Assembly (NCBI GenBank): GCA_003820375.1
Contig: RPQH01000041.1
Coordinates: forward strand, 1 to 37,595
Origin: Ignavibacteriota bacterium
Lineage (GTDB): Bacteria > Bacteroidota > Ignavibacteria > Tepidaquicellales > OLB5
Direction of reading: 5' to 3'
DNA length: 37,595 nt
This document shows, one piece after another, positions 37,395 through 37,595 of this stretch. A program made the translations under genes and the position numbers. The first letter of the stretch is position 1. Each line of letters opens with the position of its first letter. Under the pieces are notes generated by a model. It saw nothing but the letters and a program-made list of their open reading frames with translations, did not search any database and was not told the origin of the DNA.

Positions 37395-37595
37395 ATGAGA
37401 ACTAAACTTAAAATTTTATTCTCGCTTCTTGTTGTCTTAATTATCATACTTGGATTTACTGTGCCTGTTAACTTAACAGGCGGATGGTACCAGCAATTTA
37501 TGCCTGGTATTGGAGGCAGGCAAATTGCAGACATAACATTTATAGACAGTTTGACCGGATATGCCATTACCGCAAGATTAACATTTACTGATACA
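37395..37595 (+). CDS. Secreted YCF48/BNR-repeat-like protein, 3' end outside window
   Basis: The ATG at 37395 opens a frame that runs off the window after 67 codons. A signal peptide (MRTKLKILFSLLVVLIIILG) is followed by GGWYQQFMPGIGGRQIADITFIDSLTGYAIT. The WYQQ and ADITFIDSLTGYA pattern is typical of the secreted photosystem-assembly-factor-like repeat proteins of Ignavibacteria, which usually end in a type IX sorting domain; that part cannot be seen here. Confidence 0.7.
   Translation, partial: MRTKLKILFSLLVVLIIILGFTVPVNLTGGWYQQFMPGIGGRQIADITFIDSLTGYAITARLTFTDT

Overview
The window reads as a low-GC genome of the Bacteroidota/Chlorobiota-Ignavibacteriota assemblage, most likely Ignavibacteria. 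Evidence: a secreted protein with a type IX secretion C-terminal domain containing the NYPNPFNPST motif typical of that group, a short (288 aa) primary sigma factor of the Bacteroidota type, few strong Shine-Dalgarno sites, and a YCF48-like secreted protein at the right edge. Taxonomy is inferred from these marks, not from a marker phylogeny.

Layout. 1-9319 is ordinary chromosome: a secreted GH5-like glycosidase, rpoD, a cold-shock gene, an oligopeptide-type substrate-binding lipoprotein, two small unrecognised genes, and a PAS-PAS histidine kinase that overlaps its single-domain response regulator. 9320-34713 is a genomic island inserted in the 3' half of a tRNA-Lys(TTT) gene. A 49-bp exact direct repeat (9320-9368 and 34665-34713) marks its ends, and a tyrosine integrase gene lies directly inside the end that carries the intact tRNA. 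A 28-bp tandem motif, 26/28 identical, sits just inside both ends. From 34738 onward the chromosome resumes with a Spy/CpxP-like protein, a small membrane protein (possible anti-sigma factor), an ECF sigma factor, a non-coding stretch, and the start of a secreted repeat protein.

The island carries two cargoes on the minus strand. The first is a complete potassium P-type ATPase operon with its two-component regulator, kdpF-A-B-(29-aa membrane peptide)-C-D-E. The 29-aa ORF between kdpB and kdpC is not a standard Kdp component that I recognise. The second is a complete type I-B CRISPR-Cas system: cas8b-cas7-cas5-cas3-cas6-cas1-cas2-cas4, then a leader and a 34-repeat array with 33 spacers. Between the cargoes are a second tyrosine integrase, an unrecognised 260-aa gene and gene debris. 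This may reflect stepwise accretion of two elements at one tRNA gene, although I find no third att copy.

The array should be transcribed on the minus strand, because its repeats then end in ATTGAAAC, the classic I-B crRNA handle. Two leader-proximal repeats share a terminal substitution. Two adjacent spacers overlap by 21 nt, so they derive from one target locus and expose the sequence flanking one protospacer, giving a candidate PAM (TTA).
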